64,000 nt of DNA from Henricia sp. BOLD:AAB3569 (Eukaryota; Echinodermata; Asteroidea; Spinulosida; Echinasteridae), in NCBI GenBank assembly GCA_037783545.1, contig JBBELK010000096.1, forward strand, positions 1,240,001-1,304,000, given 5' to 3'. The notes under the pieces are model-generated. The model had not been told where the DNA came from and did no database searches. It saw only the letters and a program-made list of their open reading frames with translations. The first letter of the stretch is position 1. Each line of letters begins with the position of its first letter. Position numbers and translations under genes: made by a program. Shown piece after piece: positions 36,063 through 48,470 of this stretch.

Positions 36063-36297
36063 TATGGAGCCATCCAAAGTTGTCAACATTTGCACGGTTC
36101 TACAAAGCATATAAAGGGGGAGGGGGACGAGGGCCGCGTCCGACTTTACATACATTGTACACTGTAAAATGTTGACATTTCACGGTAGTGACAAAAAATG
36201 TTAAGTAGTACAATGTATTTCGGGGAGGGAGGGTGTCTTGAAAAATACTATTTGCTCTGTAGAACCGTGAAAATGTTGACAACTTTGGACGGCCCCT
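36063..36297. repeat. Foldback element, about 235 bp
   Basis: ATCCAAAGTTGTCAACATTT...CACGGTTCTAC near the left end is inverted at GTAGAACCGTGAAAATGTTG...GTCCAAAG at the right. The inner part also pairs (GTACAATGTA). Confidence 0.7.
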
Positions 36298-37162
36298 AAG
36301 ATGTGAAGCGCACAAACTCACCGAACCCAAAACATTTGACTTAGCGAAAACAAGGTACCAGCCAATATCCCGTACAATATACATGGAGGCTATTTCTGGC
36401 AGGTTACTAGCTTTATGTTTCCAAGTGATAAATCCGTGCAAGCAAAACATAATCCAACAGTCTAACGAAATTGGATCAAGTAACCGGTACGAAAACCCCA
36501 AACATACCGGTATCTGACAAGGGCTCTGAGCAGTACATGTACATGTACATGTACCTCGGCAATTAAGAAAAAAAAACAATTAAAGTCACTGTGTGGTAAA
36601 ATTTGCAGCGGAAGCGACTTAAATTGAGTCAAAATCTGTGAACAACATCGTAAGCCTATTCAACAAACAAAGACTGTCCAATATTCAAAACTACATGTAT
36701 TTCAGATATCCAGTTTAAAAGTCTAAATTCAACATCATTCTTGCTCAGGTTAATTTTTACTGCAACTTCGGAAGGAAAAAAAATTCTGAGGCCTGTCGTG
36801 CAGGTGCAATGTACGTAACTTCCAATATGGACCGGATGTACGGTACATGTATGAGAAATACATGCATTATGTACTGGTAGATGGGGAAACAAATGTGTTA
36901 AAAAATCAATTTTGCATTGTACAGGTATACCAAGTCCAAGTTGGTGAACAAGTTTGGTTTTGGTATACATGTACATGTAGACCATTTTAAAAAACAAAAA
37001 ACAAAAAATCGCTGATGATATCAATGTGGTCCCCATTTGTTCTGTTTGAAGACACAATTTGGAACAACCATTTAAAGCCCCACCCCCTCTATGCTCCACC
37101 CCTTCTCGTTCCTCTTGACTCTACCATGGCAACGGACATCTTGGGCAACCAATGGCGGATCT

Positions 37163-37328
37163 CTATTTCCTGGGCTGCTGCACGTTGTGAATTTGCTTAA
37201 CCTGAGGGGTCTTTTGATGAACCGGCACGGGTTTGTTGTGGAATGCACGCACGGCCTCCGGTGGGAAATCCTTGTTGCCTCTTGATGGCACCCCAGAGAT
37301 CATCACCTGAATGTCCTGTTTGGGAGGA
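37163..37328 (-). CDS. DAP: DAP1 last coding exon
   Basis: The exon runs from an acceptor (AG at 37,330-37,329) to TAG at 37,165-37,163. It starts in phase 2, completing the Ser codon of the preceding exon. It carries the ISGVPSRG and DFPPEA blocks and the terminal QQPRK of the family. Confidence 0.9.
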
Positions 37329-40300
37329 CTTGGGGACAACAAAAATAGATTTGATTTAATACACTTCAAATCCTTTTATCAGCGGGTGTCATATTGTATT
37401 AGTTTCATTAACTTTTTTATTTTTGCCGACAGTACCATGATTTTGCTGACAAAATATGAATTACATCATATATATGGAAGGCCAAAAAGTGGGGGAGGTT
37501 GGGGGGAAAATTTACATCTTTGCCCCCCCACTTTTGAGAGTGGGGGGCATCAGACAATCAGTCAACAATGCATGCATTTGATAGTGATTTTTCCAATAAA
37601 CTGTTCTCGGTGTAGTAAAGTTTTACAAACATTGACTGCAATGAGGGGCATGGTTAAGATTAGTGGAGAGGGGTAAGTTGGAACAGTGGGTACGTTGAAA
37701 CATTCATATTTTCTTTCACAGCTGTTGTTATTTTTCTGAAATCCTGCTACTCATAGGGTGATTACAGAAGTTATAGTACAGTTTTTAAACGACAACATAC
37801 CGTGTTTCAACTTACCCCATAGGTGGGGTAAGTCGAAACAGCTGACATGGTCATGTTCAAGGTGAATTATACGAGAAACCATCAACGAGTCCTAACCTTT
37901 TATAGGCTTCATTTGTAGCCCAAATATGTATGCTTAAAGTGGCATAGTTGTTTTTTCTTTAATAAATTCCGTTAGTGTTTTATAGACGATTTTGTGAAAA
38001 ATTTTCCAACTAACCCCACTCTCCCCTATACCTGTAGGCCCAAAGTGATCTTGAAGCCATGACTATGACTATAGGCCCGTTTACACTCGATTCGCCTTTG
38101 CCGAATCAAACTCTGCAATTTCTTAAAAGGGGAGTTGAAGCCGGGTAGGTGCTAAGTGTAAATGCAAAAGGTGAATTGAAAAAGGAGGATCAGACCCGGG
38201 TCTGATTCGCCTTTTTCAAGTCATCTTTAGGGTAGGGTTGAACCCCGCAATTGTCAAGGTCGCTTGTAGTGTAAACGCTACATGTACCTGAATACATATT
38301 AAGCAATTCGAGTGTCCTTGGGGCGGTGCCCGCCATGTAGTAGATTTAATTGACCAATCTGGTATTAGTGCCGCAACACCTAACAGCTCACGCATGCGCT
38401 GCAGTTACAATTAGTGGTGACTTTTGCGGTTTTTGGAGGCGAGTTGAAGACGAAAACAAGGTGTAGTGTAAACGCGGCAAATGTTCCGTTTTGCGGTCGC
38501 AATAAAAATGCTGGGTCTGTATCCAACCTTGCCGGTTCGAGTGTTAACACTGTGTATGCCCCGAGGCATACACCGTAGATACATGTATGATATGAATATC
38601 ATATCTACAGTAAAAATTGCAGCATTCGGGCATCCGCGTGTTTAATTTGTATCCCGTTATTGCTTGTATCGCTTGCCACGCATCTCCGGAGTTGTTCCTT
38701 TCAAAGTTCCTTTCCAATCGTTTTTTTGTAGTCTATTTTGTAAAGTTTAATTTGTCTTTCGATGGTCCTCTGCAATGCATAGTTCCGATTTTGCCCAGTT
38801 AACCCCGCCCCCTTGTATATTGTTGCTATGGCTCACACGCTATCGTCAAAATGGCGACACACAACGCACAAAGCAATGGGACTTTCAACGGAAAGCACAG
38901 ATTCATTGAAGAAAACTCAAAGGTATTCATGTTTCAGGGTCAACAGTTATCTTAGAACGCACTGAGTAAAGGGCCAGTAATACAAGGATGTCATATCATC
39001 ATGAAATACCGGTACATGCTTTCGTACCTTTGAACAACGAAACAACCGGCCTTGAAACCAAAAATTCACCCGGATCATCGCATACATATACAACACTATG
39101 TACAAATTGTATGGGGCCGGCAGAACGTATGTAGTGTTTTCAGTTCATGTGAGACCCATGGTTTGCTGTGTGGGTATACCCGTTTGGTGATTGATGGAAT
39201 TAGCATATCAATGCAGAACTTGATATAGTCAGTTACAGCAGTTGCAGTTTCATCTATTGACTCTGAGGTGTTCGTAAGAACGTCCCAGTTGATACAATCG
39301 AAGCAGGCGCGTAGCTTTTTAATGGAATCACTCGACCACAACTGCTTTACTTTTGTTAAAGGCTTCGATCTTTTGCGAACTTGCGTAAACGTTCTCAAAA
39401 GCAGAAGAACTGTATTGTGGTTGTACGGTAACTGCCAATGTACCGGTACACCCACTTTTAAATTCACGTTATATTCAATATTTTCCCACGAAAAATGGAA
39501 TAATTTCCGAATGGAATTGCGATTCTTTTTGGAATCGGAGTGGACTCCGAAAATCTCAACACGACATACATGTATGTAGTTCATTTCTTCCCAAGAATGA
39601 ACTTTTTGTGAGAAATTATCAACTGAAGTTGTTTTTGTTTTTAAATGTGCGCAAACTTTTATTTGTTTTTAACATTCACTCAACATAAAAACCATGCATG
39701 GATTTTAAAGGTTTTCTGAAGTATCACTGCATCTACATTGTATGTAAATGACTACAGGGTAGGTTATTAACAATCTTCTTTATTACTATATAATGCTGCT
39801 GTCCCAAGAACTTGTATAAAAGCTTCATCTGCAAATGATATACTTGTACACATGTAATGGGCATTTAAATGGCTGAAACTACATGTACACTCCACATGTA
39901 CCTGTAAGATTGGGCACCATATGGTGATCAGGTACCATACCAGATATTGTGTTCGTTACTTTGCCCAGTTGCGCTCCCATGCAACATCAAGAGAAAAATT
40001 TGGGTTTATAGGGAAAACCCAAGTCAGAGGTCTCGAGATCGAATCCCGATTTTTCTCCGATTCCAAGTTTGGCTCATCCTGAGATCTTAGGGAATTTCCA
40101 CTCTGCAAAGCGACGTTACAATACCCTGAGGAAATCTACGCAAATCTGTGGAGTGAGCGGGCTGTTGTCTTGAGCCAACTCACGCCCGAGTCATTTTGAT
40201 GTAATTTCATCAATTCGGTCATGTTATGCCGAAAAGAAACGATTTCTATACTTTCCAGAAATTGTATTGGGTTCCGTTCCTTATGACTGTCCCATTCCTA

Positions 40301-40834
40301 TCAAACTTTCAAACGACGATCTTAATTTACTCCGCAGTTTTTAAAAATTAATAACAGGGATGCATGCTGACGAATATAATGGAACGGATTCCTCAGTATC
40401 CTTTAAATAGCAGCCAATCACCGACGCGGACAACGGCCAGCATAACCGAGTACATGTATCACATGCATGCACGGTGTTTACAATCTGCGCGCGTTATATT
40501 TGAATGCCTGCAATCATGCTGCAATGCACTGCCAAGCGTCCTGATTGGTCCAGCAGAGGCGACAAGATTTCTGTCGCTTGTACCACCGCGAAATGGGGCC
40601 TGTTTCAACAGGGCCACTGTACGCAGGAGTTAGGGAGTGCGTTAAAGGGGCACTGTTGCAAGAGGATGAGTTTGGCTATAAGATTGCTGACAATGTCTAT
40701 TTTTGTATTAGTCATGTGGTTATTTTACCTCGATGCTGCTGAGCCATATTCTTCCTCCTCTTCTGGTGTCATTTCCTGCAGTTTCTCAGGTGGATGTTTA
40801 CCACTCTGTTTAATTCGCATACCTCCAGCCTTCA
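37163..40834 (-). CDS. DAP: Death-associated protein 1 homologue, two 3' exons
   Basis: Exons at 40,834-40,729 and 37,328-37,163 on the - strand join in phase 2 to a C-terminal protein part closely resembling animal DAP1. The first exon gives KAGGMRIKQSGKHPPE and an acidic EEEEEYGSAAS run. The second gives SPPKQDIQVMISGVPSRG, NKDFPPEAV and the invariant-looking end VQQPRK before TAG. DAP1 is a small proline-rich cytoplasmic protein, an mTOR substrate that restrains autophagy in mammals. Splice sites are canonical. The first coding exon, expected upstream at higher coordinates, was not found. Confidence 0.9.
38800..38926 (+). promoter_or_regulatory. Possible promoter and first exon of an unknown gene
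   Basis: A CCCCGCCCCC box (38,803) is followed by CAAAATGGCGAC, a YY1-like start context. A short frame from ATG 38,849 (MATHNAQSNG...IEENSK) ends at a plausible GT donor near 38,921. It is inside the DAP intron on the opposite strand. Nothing further supports it. It could be chance. Confidence 0.25.
39105..39390 (-). pseudogene. LINE ORF2 linker fragment
   Basis: The frame reads LWSSDSIKKLRACFDCINWDV, then DYIKFCIDMLIPS and YPHSKPWVSHELK. This linker precedes the RT in a common metazoan non-LTR family. RT and endonuclease are absent; the fragment sits in the DAP intron. Confidence 0.7.
40075..40668 (+). mobile_element. 594-bp non-autonomous DNA transposon, copy 1
   Basis: It starts CATCCTGAGATCT and ends GCAAGAGGATG, giving short inverted ends CATCCT/AGGATG. 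It is flanked by a perfect 9-bp repeat, AGTTTGGCT (40,066-40,074 and 40,669-40,677). The second copy is at 59,035-59,627, same orientation and near-identical. Target duplications of 8-9 bp fit hAT-, MULE- or Merlin-type transposition. No transposase is encoded. It lies beside DAP exon 40,729-40,834. Confidence 0.85.
40729..40834 (-). CDS. DAP: DAP1 internal exon
   Basis: A 106-bp exon with acceptor TTTTTACAG and donor GTAAAA. It enters in phase 1 and leaves in phase 2. VKAGGMRI at its start matches the conserved N-terminal block of DAP1. It lies 60 bp from the end of a 594-bp DNA transposon copy. Confidence 0.9.
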
Positions 40835-41090
40835 CTGTAAAAATTTAAAGAAAAAACAAATTAGCATGAAGGCTTACTTGTCATGAAAGTGGTAGAAAAG
40901 TAAGTCTGATCTGCATTGAATTTTGTGGAATTTATAAATTTGTGAACAAGCTACATGTAGCTAACCCACAAGAAAGCAACTTGACTACATATTAACTTGA
41001 CTACATATTAATATCGCAAAAAGAATCACGATCCGTGCCGCGCCCCAGCGCTACTTCGCCGAACACGTTTCGCGATTGGCCACTTTACCA

Positions 41091-43447
41091 GTCTGGACTA
41101 AACGGTAAATTCACCGAGGGTCGATACATTTAACGATACTCGGTGGATGTATCGATACACCCTCAGTGGATTCAACGAGGTTGCGACCAGGCCAACTTCT
41201 CCGCTCGAGTGCACAAAGACAAATGGAAGTGCACAATTATTTTCTTTACCAAAACGTTTCTTAAGGCATATGAAACAAATCCACCGTGGCTTTTAAAAAT
41301 CTACCGTGACATTTACTTACATGTACCGAAAGGGATCATACAATGTACATGTATTCCAAAAGCTGAAAATATTCCAGTTTTTCCAAGGGCTGTAAGGCTG
41401 TAAATTATGTAGCGAAATCACCTTTTAATGTTACAGGGCTGGTAAGCTCAGCTGCGCGTGTGTGACCCATGTGTCTGCCACTCGCTCGTTGCCACGTGGT
41501 CAATCATGCGCTTTTGTGTCCGCAATTCGGTTAGTGCTACGTCTCACGCGCACGCACTGCCATATAGTTCCAGTTCCAAGTAGAACAGGAAATAATGTAC
41601 AAAGTACATGTATAATGGCAGCGCGTGCGCGCGCGTGTGAAGCAGTCACTTACGAACCGGATGAGGGTACCTCTGGGCCCTAAACTTCACGCTCACCCTC
41701 TCTGGCACTGGTTTTCCTTGCATGTGTGGCATGTGTGGTTTGACACGGCGAGTGAGTGACACGCGGGAGGCTAATTACTACGGCCTACATGTAGGCTCAC
41801 GCTATCGGACGTAGGAGAAGAGGCTAAAGGTACATCCACAAGTGAATTGCGACGGAACGTCAACGCTAAAAGTTGAAACTTTTGGTGTTTCCCGCTAACG
41901 GCTACCGTTGTCGTTTCTGTGGACGTCCACACTGTGAATGTAAAAATAACGGCAAAATGCTCCAGTGTGGACGCTACTTATTTGAGTGTAGCGCAGGAGA
42001 GGGTGGCCTTGGACTTGGAGGCTGCCGTTAACACCCATTTGTTTTTCTCAGGACAGGAAGCCTCTCTCTCTCTCCCATTCATCACACTCCGGTGAACTAA
42101 TAGGCAGGGTAGGCGCGGTATTTCCAGGAAACGGACCCCGCCCCCTTGATTTCACGGGTGGCGACTCCGAGGAGGTGGTGCCCGCGCTCTGACCTGCAGA
42201 GGCTATTAGACGTCAGCATCTGGTTGGATGGTGGCAGCGATACCTAGGACGTCGGTCCCGCTACAATATCCTGGTTGAACCTAAAGTTCCAACATGTACC
42301 TACTACAACGTACATGTACCTCTGGATACGTTAGACGATCAGACAATCCCGTGGTTGATAAAAGATTTCAACCATTCAGAAAAGTGCCTGATGGTGGGAG
42401 TTGACTGCGAGTGCTCTTCCCGGGAAGAGCACTTGCAGTATGGCAGCGGGACACAAGAATAAACACAAGAGCAAAGTGGAGATGTGTTCTGATTATTTCA
42501 GTGTTCAGTGTTCTCTACTGGTCCAGATTTTGTCCGGGCGCGCCAATGTCACTCAGCGGGGGGTGGGGGGTTTGGATTTACAATGGGCCACACACGCGCT
42601 CGCAATGATACACTCATACCTTGATACGCCACTATGCTGAGCATGCAGCGCCCTCAAGAGATGAACACATTCACCACTTGAGGCCGCTGTTCAAAACAAA
42701 TGCATGCAACTGTCATGGCTGTTATATCGACGCTGATGCGATATGGGTCATTCCGTGTCAATTCAACGAGCTTTTGGACCTGACCATCACGGATTGAAAT
42801 TAAATTTGGTGTGCTGATAGGACTCCTTGAGAAACCACGAGAACTGACATTTTATGTAATTCAGTCAATTAATTTTTGAGATACGGGTCAACGAACTTTG
42901 GACTAATTAGCGTGACCTGCTACATGTATGTTTGGACAATTATATCTCTAAAAGTAATGGACCTAGAGAGATAAACTTTACATCATTTTAAAGCTCTTGA
43001 AATGGCCTTCATTTTATAAAATTACATCAAAATTGTATCTCTTACCACAACAAAGTTATGTGAATTTATAACCTTTGACCTTGATTTGCAAAAATGCGTA
43101 TTTGTCAAAATGCCTTTTTTTTTTATTTGTTAGCTTAAGATGTAAGGAACATTTCCAGAAAGATTTGGGATGGGCACTCTTACAGTTTTTGAGTTACGAT
43201 AATTTAAACATTAAATAACATGTAGATGCCATGTAATTACCATGTAAATAACATTTAACTGTGTATGTACATGTGCTAAAATACGTGTCATAAACATTAT
43301 CCAAATAAACTTAGGGCCTACTTGTACAAACAAAACGGTAAACTGTGTTTTTCCACGAGAAAAGTATACGCTCGGTAAATACACCGAGCGTGATCGATCG
43401 ATCCACCGAGTGTGAGACCCTCGGGGAATTTACCATTTAGTCCAGAC
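41091..43447. mobile_element. 2.36-kb element with about 33-bp TIRs
   Basis: GTCTGGACTAAACGGTAAAT...CCGAGGGTC at 41,091-41,123 recurs inverted at 43,416-43,447 with two mismatches. Subterminal CCACCGAG and GATCGAT motifs occur at both ends. The interior is partly CpG- and GC-rich (41,450-42,650). No transposase is recognised. No clear target duplication is visible. Confidence 0.6.
42407..42436. repeat. 30-bp near-perfect palindrome
   Basis: The core GTGCTCTTCCCGGGAAGAGC plus AC (42,411-42,432) is a perfect 22-bp palindrome. It extends to 30 bp with one mismatch. It precedes an ATG at 42,439 whose frame I cannot support as a gene. Confidence 0.8.
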
Positions 43448-43489
43448 CGTTATTGTTTTACATAATTGGGTCAAGGGGGCGAGTAGGCT

Positions 43490-43681
43490 AAGGGGCGACT
43501 CGGCCAGGGGGCGACTCGGTCAGGAGGCAACTAGGTCAGGGGGCGAATCGGTCAGGGGCAACTCGGCCAGGGGGGCGAGTCGGCCAGGGGCGCGAGTCGG
43601 CTAGGGGGCAACTCGGTCGGGGGGCGACTTTGTCAGGGGGCGAATCGGTCAGGGGACGACTTGGTCAGGGGGCGACGGCCA
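43490..43681. repeat. 17-bp tandem repeat (GGGGGCGACTCGGTCA)
   Basis: About eleven imperfect copies of a 16-18 bp unit, AGGGGGCGACTCGGTC, in tandem just outside the 41,091-43,447 element. The ACTCGGTC core is shared with the 2,284-2,393 repeat. Confidence 0.85.
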
Positions 43682-45043
43682 GTCATTGTGGGTAGCTGGC
43701 GGTCGTTCCACTTTTGAAATATCCTCATTTCTCCAACACATTTTTACACTTTGTCCATGAGAGTGGACGATGTTTTCCACAAAAATGACGATCAACCAAA
43801 ACACGATCGCTGTGATCATTCCTCCATGCCTGGATGCACGAAAAAAAGATTACGAAACAACGATCATGAAAATCACGGTACGATCCTTGCTGTATGGTAC
43901 GACTCGACGGCCATGGCTGAGCTGATATAGATCTCCATGCACATGCATACACAACTAGGCCTATGTTTTACAAGAAAGCGATCGTGTTGTAAAACGCATG
44001 CTGATTGGCTGGTAAAAAAAATATGACTTGTTGCTACTAAATTCTGGCCAATGACGTTTAAGTTAACAAAACGGTGATCGGCAGCATAAGATATCAAGCC
44101 GCTGACTTGATTTACAGTGTTCACATGCGCGCATATGCTCTTCGCAGGTTTTTGTGCCATTGCACAGAGAACGTATCACACTGCATGCACGTGCTGTAGC
44201 GATAGCGAAACGGCCGTGCTGTGGATTTACCGCTATCGGACCGGGCCGCTGGCTGAGGACCGTAATCGGGAGCTGTTTTTTGCCGCTCGTGCAAATCAGA
44301 AGCAGTGATCGAAGTATTTTTTTATCTTATTATTTTAACCTCTCCGTGGTTCTTTTTTTCACGCAATATAATTTATGTAAATTCTTTACTTTTTCATGCG
44401 TGTCGGACCGGAATTTCAGCGTAGGCCTATCGTGCCGATATGCACGTGTCGTAAGCCGCCGCGCGCCGTGGCGATACGTCAGTCTGGTCAGTTTTCCATT
44501 TTCGTTTTTTCATTTCTCACTAACATTTACAAAACTATCTGGAAGTGCAAGAATAAGGACAAAATGTTGAAAAAAAATGTGTCGCAAATTGCATCTCTAA
44601 ATTAAGTCAAAAACTGCGATGCACTTTGAAAAGTGCTTTAGCAGATTGTCAAAAACGCGTCGCATTTTGCGATGCGATACAGGGGAAATCGTTCACTGTG
44701 CTGCAATTCAAATTACCTGGCATGAGTTATCTTTCAAACTTTGCAAAATGTGTATTTTCGGCTGAAGATCACTATCACACTTTTTGACTTTTAATCAAGT
44801 GTATCATACAGACGTACCGGTTTTCTTTTATCAAATATTCCACCAAAAGTATTCTCGGATCGCTCAAGGCACTCCCGTCTTTCATTCGTGCAGGATGGAT
44901 TGCGTGATTGCCTTGCCAGTTAAAAGTTTATGGCATGCCAAATCCAACAAATTCTTATATCTTTTTTGAACGCGCTTTATGGGAGGAATCCTAACGCAGA
45001 ACCTTTGTTTTACACTGCACTTTGCGCGCGCCTGCTTCAACCC

Positions 45044-45862
45044 AGCCCTACAAATAGGGCTGTAAATAGCTCGCTTTTCAAATCTGACTTATTACAGTCG
45101 CAAATCACAGCCCTACTACGAGGGCGTACCGGTACGTAGATGCTAAGTTTTAAACTGCTGAAATCCGAGAAAGTTCCACTACAAATATCGTCCGAAGCAC
45201 ATCAGACCAGAGCACTTTCACATACACCACCGTAATCCGGAGAGTCTAGTGTTTCATAAAATAACGGTAACGCTTACGGAATTGTCAATTTGGCCATCTA
45301 CGGCGTCTTGAAACATTTGACAAAATTCGGACAACGTTCCGACGTGCATGCCCTGGGCGCTGCCATCTTAGCTGATATTCTGGACGATGGTGGCGCTTCT
45401 CGATCAGTGCAGTTATCGAACTGTGCGAGTGACGTACTTGCCAGCTGGGATAAACACACGGACGTCAATATGAATTATGCATATTGCACAGCCGGGCTCC
45501 TTGAACGAGAAGCGCCACCATCGTCCCAGCATATCAGTTAAGATGGCAGCGCCCAGGGCATGCACGTCAGAACGTTGTCCGAATTTTGTCCAATGTTTCA
45601 AGACGCCGTAAATGGCCAAATTGACGATTCCGTAAGCGTTACCGTTATTTTATGAAACACTAGACTCTCAGGATTATAATGGTGTATGTGAAAGTGCTCT
45701 GGTCTGATGTGCTTCGGACGATATTTGTAGTGGAACTTTCTCGGATTTCAGCAGTTTACAACCTAGCATCTACGTACGCCCTTGTACTAGTAGGGCTGTG
45801 ATTTGCGACTGTAATAAGTCAGATTTGAAAAGCAAGCTATTTACAGCCCTATTTGTAGGGCT
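45044..45862. repeat. Long palindrome 1 (arms about 358 bp)
   Basis: The left arm 45,044-45,402 and right arm 45,506-45,862 are near-identical inverted copies around a 103-bp loop. The ends start AGCCCTACAAATAGGGCT, itself a small hairpin. Differences between arms are few. Short frames in both arms are mirror images, not genes. Confidence 0.9.
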
Positions 45863-45956
45863 AGCTCCAACCATGCACTGCTAAACTTCGCAGCGTATTT
45901 TGCGAAGCCAATCAGCACACCGCTTATTACAGTATACAAAACCGTTCATATTTATC

Positions 45957-48417
45957 TAATCTACTGATACCCCTAGAACTATGGGGGATAATATATCCCC
46001 CATAGTTCATGTGGTTTTTTACCAATATGGCGGCGTCTGAAGTTTAAGATCGGACAGAAACTTTTTGGGCTAGCGCAATAATCCGTTGCCCAATCGCCAC
46101 CAAACTCCGTCTGGTAGTTCTTGAGACACTCACCTTGCGTGTTTCTACGGAATTTTGATACCATTTGTCCACTAAATTATCCGAAAATAATGTTTGGAAA
46201 TGAACGGTTACATGTCACGTCCACTCGTCCACATGTATTTCTAGACATAGACTGGTTTCCGTCCACATATTCCACATAGGAGAATCAAGCGTAGACTAGT
46301 TCCCGGTCTACATATTCCACACACGCGTTGATGTACATCATCTCAAACTGTCAGAATCTTTTGGTCTGCCCGTCAAGTGCGTGGGAAGTCGCGCAGCGGG
46401 TGTTTCAAACTTGAAAGGAAATCAGAAACATCCAAAAGCCTAGGTCCTTACTGAATCGTTACTCACCTCAATGGTATTACCTCAAATTCACTACCAAATT
46501 CAAACTTGAAAGGTCCCAAAAACATACCGGCAAAACCAACTTCCCGATTGTGAAACATTGCTTTTTATACAAAGCTACAATGAGAATTCAAATACTTCCT
46601 CCGATGAAATTTGTTTGAAAGGCATATTTGAATTGCGCCTCAATTGGTTTTAAAAACAAACTTGACTTTATAAATTTAAACGTGGAAGGGAAATGAATTT
46701 GAAAACAAAAACATGTATTTGCGTCTTATGACTTATGTCATAAAATGACTTATAGTAAGTAGGTCATAATTATGACGTACCGTACGTCATATTTTCAGTA
46801 CAGACCAATCCTGTCAATAGGATGTGTATGGACTGTGCGTTTTGTGTTGCTGTTAAAACGTACAGCGCGCATCCGTCTATGTGCTTGACTCCTAAAACAA
46901 CACATAAAACGCATGTACGTGTGCATGGTCGGCCACGGCAACTCATTGCGCATATTACTGCGCGTGAAGGGTGGATTGACACTGAGCCTTTTCGCGCGCA
47001 AATGCAGGCGTGTCGCTTTGAGAAAGAGCGCTGTGGAGTGAATTTTGAGTGACAATGAAGGAGTTAACTGGCCGGCGGGAGATGCTGTATCAATTTTTTA
47101 ATACACTGGGCAGAAAAAGAAGCACTTTTTGGACTTTTTTTGAGAAAATGTTAAACATTAACATGGCTGGCGGAACAACATGTTGACGCGTACCACGAAC
47201 GCGTGCGAGGGGCTTTCCTGTGTCCATCTACAGCACGGTTACAGACCGTTTTGCATGGCATTCTTCAGCATGCACGACGGTGCTTTGTAATGGTTGCAGA
47301 CGAAAAAAGGGACTCTCGTGTAATGCGCGTAATGCGTATACTCGGAAGTCCAATCCGAGAGCCGATGACTCCTTTGCTGTGTAGTCGTACATGTGACAGC
47401 TTCCATTGAATGAACTGTACATTTTTGTTTTGTCTGGCGTTCTTCAGCATGCACGGCCGACAGTGCGCAGATGCGGACGCATAAAGGCTGGATTTCGAGT
47501 GAAACGGCGTGAAAATCACAGAATCACAAAAGCATCTCCCGCCGGCCAGTTAACTCCGTCATTGTCACTCAAAATTCCCTCCACAGCGCTCTTTCTCAAA
47601 GCGACACGCCTGCATTTGCGCGCGAAAAGGCTCAGTGTCAATCCACCCTTCACGGTACGTCATAATTATGACCTACATGTACTTACTATAAGTCATTTTA
47701 TGACATAAGTCATAAGACGCAAATACATGTTTTTGTTTTCAAATTCATTTCCCTTCCACGTTTCCATTTATAAAGTCAAGTTTGTTTTTTAAAACCAATT
47801 GTATTTGAATTCTCATTGTAGCTTTGTATAAAAAGCAATGTTTCACAATCGGGAAGTTGGTTTTGCCGATATGTTTTTGGGCCTTTTTTTTTTCCAAGTT
47901 TGAATTTGGTAGTGAATTTGAGGTAATACCATTTTGGTGAGTAACAATTCAGTAAGGACCTACTTTTGGATGTTTCTGATTTCCTTTCAAGTTTGAAACA
48001 CCCGCTGCGCGACTTCCCACGCACTTGACGGGCAGACCAAAAGATTCCGACAGTTTGAGATGATGTACATCGACGCGTATGTGGAATATGTAGACCGGGA
48101 ACTAGTCTACGCTTGATTCTCCGATGTGGAATATGTGGACGGAAACCAGTCTATGTCTAGAAATACATGTGGACGAGTGGACATGACATGTAACCGTTCA
48201 TTTCCAAACATTATTTTTGGATAACTTAGTGGACAAATGGTATCAAAATTCCGTAGAAACACGCAAGGTGAGTGTCTCAAGAACTACCAGACGGAGTTTG
48301 GTGGCGATTGGGCAACGGATTATTGTCCGATCTTAAACGTCAGACGCCGCCATATTGGTAAAAAACCACATGAACTATGGGGGATATTATCCCCCATAGT
48401 AGGGGTAATCTACTGAC
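45957..48417. repeat. Long palindrome 2 (2.46 kb)
   Basis: The outer ends (CTATGGGGGATAATAT and its inverse) and CCAATATGGCGGCGTCTGA on the left match the inverse order on the right up to 48,417. Paired inner blocks include 46,965-47,100 and 47,527-47,650. The left arm has extra segments, for example 46,789-46,960. The central 430 bp holds a repeated TTCTTCAGCATGCACG motif. Confidence 0.85.
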
Positions 48418-48470
48418 AGAAAAGTAGGCCAGCTTCTGAACTTGGGTGTTTTGAAAACCTGGCCATTTGT

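Noticed and set aside
36100-36579. 159-codon - strand frame
   Set aside because: Spans a foldback element and ACATGTAC repeats; no motif or plausible exon structure.
42439-42640. Frame MAAGHKNKHKSK after the palindrome
   Set aside because: Looks like an N-terminus by composition, but no donor fits well and nothing downstream continues it. It also lies inside an element with inverted ends.
45290-45619. Mirror frames starting MAIYGVLKH on both strands
   Set aside because: Produced by palindrome 1; no independent support as genes.
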